A DNA stretch of 6,981 nucleotides, from positions 1 to 6,981 of the forward strand of contig NJDV01000072.1 of NCBI GenBank assembly GCA_002254765.1, read 5' to 3'. The notes under the pieces were generated by a model. The model had not been told where the DNA came from and made no database searches. It worked only from the letters and a program-made list of their open reading frames with translations. Source of the stretch: Thermoplasmatales archaeon ex4484_36 (lineage in GTDB: Archaea > Thermoplasmatota > Penumbrarchaeia > Penumbrarchaeales > EX4484-36). This document shows positions 5,708 through 6,981 of the stretch, piece after piece (positions within the stretch are counted from its first letter, which is position 1; every line of letters begins with the position of its first letter). The position numbers were made by a program, and so were the translations under genes.

Positions 5708-6981
5708 GTGGCTCTGTCGGTGGAAATATTCTGGGTTGGTCTCTATCTCACCATGCTTCTACTGTTAGGCCTTCGGAGGCGACCGGCTCGTAAGAAAAAT
5801 AAGGACAGCAGGGAAGAATTTTATCTGGCCTCAAAAGACCTCGGACCGCTTGAGACGTCGGCTACCATAGGAGCCACCGTAGTCGGGGGCTCCGCCACCG
5901 TGGTCACTGCTGCCTTGGTGTACTCTTATGGGCCCTATGGCCTTGTAGCCGACCTCGCTGGGGCAGCCGGTCTTTTGGTGTTGGGCCTCTTTCTCTCCCG
6001 GAAAGTGTGGTCGAGTAGGGCCCACTCCCTTCCTAACATGCTTGAGAGAAGCTTCGGAAGGGGGTTAGGGAGAGTCTCCTCCCTTCTTCTCATAATGACA
6101 GAGGTGGGGTGGATTGCTCTCCTCATAAAGGCCACCGAGGGGGTGCTCATCGCTCTTAATTTCTATCCCGAACAGGCACTTCTTGTGAGCACCATCATTT
6201 TTATCCTCTATACATCCATCGGTGGACAGAGGGTGGTGGCATTAACGGACATCTTCCAGATATCGCTGGTCTTTCTCGCCCTCTCCTTGGCAGCAGGCAG
6301 AAGCGTTCTAACGCATCTTCCTTTAAGGGGGACTGCCACCATGCCGCCATCCCTTTTCATAACCCTACTATTCACCATGTTTCTTTCCCATATTATTGGG
6401 CCGGACATCTACTCAAAGATCTTCTCCTCAAGGGACCCGAAGAGCGCATCTATCGGGGCTTTAGGCGGAGGTATTGTCAAACTTCTTGTCGCCCTTCTTG
6501 TATTCGTTATGGTATCGGGTTCCGCCGCCCATGTGAAGAATGGTGAAGGCGTCCTTCCAGAGCTGGGGGCAGCTCTTCTTCCCTCGCCACTTATCGGGCT
6601 ATTTCTGGCGGCCCTCCTAGCGATAATGATGTCGTCGGCGGACTCCTGTCTCATCTCCGCCTCAACTATGCTCGAGTGGGACATCCTCCAAAAGGAGCTC
6701 CCTCAATGGACCCGAACTTTAATGGTATGCATCCTCGGCATCGCAGGATATTTTATCACCCTCAGCGCCGGCTCTATCATATCTCTTCTTATGCTCTCCT
6801 ACGGGCTCTTTACCTCCTCCCTTGTCCTCCCGATACTCTTTGGTCTTATCCTCCCCCCGGGCAAGCTAGACCGCAAAATGGCGCTTGCGTCTGCCCTGGT
6901 GGGTTCCTCTTCATTCATTCTTCTCACCATCCTTAAGGCTTTAGGGAGGCTCTCCACCGAGCCCCTGCTTATCACCCTTCC
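5708..6981 (+). CDS. Sodium:solute symporter (SSS family), 3' end beyond window
   Basis: Integral membrane Na+-coupled importer, open to the last base (424 codons plus 2 bases). Family landmarks read in this frame (residues counted from the 5708 GTG): EEFYLASKDLGPLE before the discontinuous helix ATIGATVVGGSATVVT, Tyr-Thr-x-x-Gly-Gly (YTSIGGQ) followed by ALTDIFQ, GPDIYSKIFSSRDPKSA, and the Na+-site helix MMSSADSCLISAS. At least ten hydrophobic segments are visible; a family member usually has about 13 and 480-530 aa, so roughly 60-100 residues are missing. The start is ambiguous: GTG 5708 suits a leaderless transcript, GTG 5720 gives MEIFWVGLYL, and ATG 5753 would cut into the first helix. 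It lies 21 bp after the dehydrogenase. The substrate is undetermined (proline, pantothenate, sugars and carboxylates all occur in the family); the neighbours suggest a carbon source. Confidence 0.85.
   Translation, partial: MALSVEIFWVGLYLTMLLLLGLRRRPARKKNKDSREEFYLASKDLGPLETSATIGATVVGGSATVVTAALVYSYGPYGLVADLAGAAGLLVLGLFLSRKVWSSRAHSLPNMLERSFGRGLGRVSSLLLIMTEVGWIALLIKATEGVLIALNFYPEQALLVSTIIFILYTSIGGQRVVALTDIFQISLVFLALSLAAGRSVLTHLPLRGTATMPPSLFITLLFTMFLSHIIGPDIYSKIFSSRDPKSASIGALGGGIVKLLVALLVFVMVSGSAAHVKNGEGVLPELGAALLPSPLIGLFLAALLAIMMSSADSCLISASTMLEWDILQKELPQWTRTLMVCILGIAGYFITLSAGSIISLLMLSYGLFTSSLVLPILFGLILPPGKLDRKMALASALVGSSSFILLTILKALGRLSTEPLLITL

Noticed and set aside
5831..6684. Several minus-strand frames opposite the 3' symporter
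   Set aside because: The plus-strand frame from 5708 to the window end has no stop and carries clear SSS-family motifs, so these are shadows.
6676..6936. Plus-strand 86-codon frame near the right edge
   Set aside because: It is out of frame with the symporter and has a Pro/His/Arg-rich translation with no membrane or domain pattern.

Overview
The window looks archaeal. The evidence is an archaeal-type RNase Z, archaeal promoter architecture (TATA boxes about 24-28 nt before start codons, including one transcript that looks leaderless), Arg codons dominated by AGG/AGA with frequent ATA for Ile, and a Shine-Dalgarno matching the archaeal GGAGGTG consensus. The codon bias and charged, compact proteins are what one sees in thermophilic or deep-branching euryarchaea, but the lineage cannot be fixed from this sequence alone.

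Layout: (1) bases 42-2910, plus strand: trkA then trkH, a two-gene potassium uptake unit in which TrkA is the cytoplasmic nucleotide-sensing RCK regulator and TrkH the membrane pore. (2) bases 2884-3825, minus strand: rnz, the tRNA 3'-processing endonuclease. It converges on trkH with a 27-bp overlap of coding 3' ends, and a small hairpin sits in that overlap. (3) bases 3861-6981, plus strand: an LsrF-type class I aldolase/thiolase, overlapped by 4 bases by a zinc-dependent medium-chain dehydrogenase, then 21 bp later a sodium:solute symporter that has its own TATA-like box and runs off the right edge of the window.

The left half is ionic homeostasis plus tRNA maturation. The right half reads as a compact carbon-utilisation module: import of a solute with Na+, oxidation of an alcohol or polyol by an NAD-dependent zinc dehydrogenase, and carbon-carbon cleavage of a phosphorylated keto compound (LsrF itself yields DHAP and acetyl-CoA). 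The substrate is unknown, and no kinase to make the phosphorylated intermediate is visible here. The most notable sequence anomalies are a Gly-to-Ser change in the first TrkH selectivity filter and the loss of the usual glycine-rich stretch that follows it. The coding density is very high: there is no gene-free stretch longer than about 41 bases, and no RNA genes, mobile elements or CRISPR were seen.
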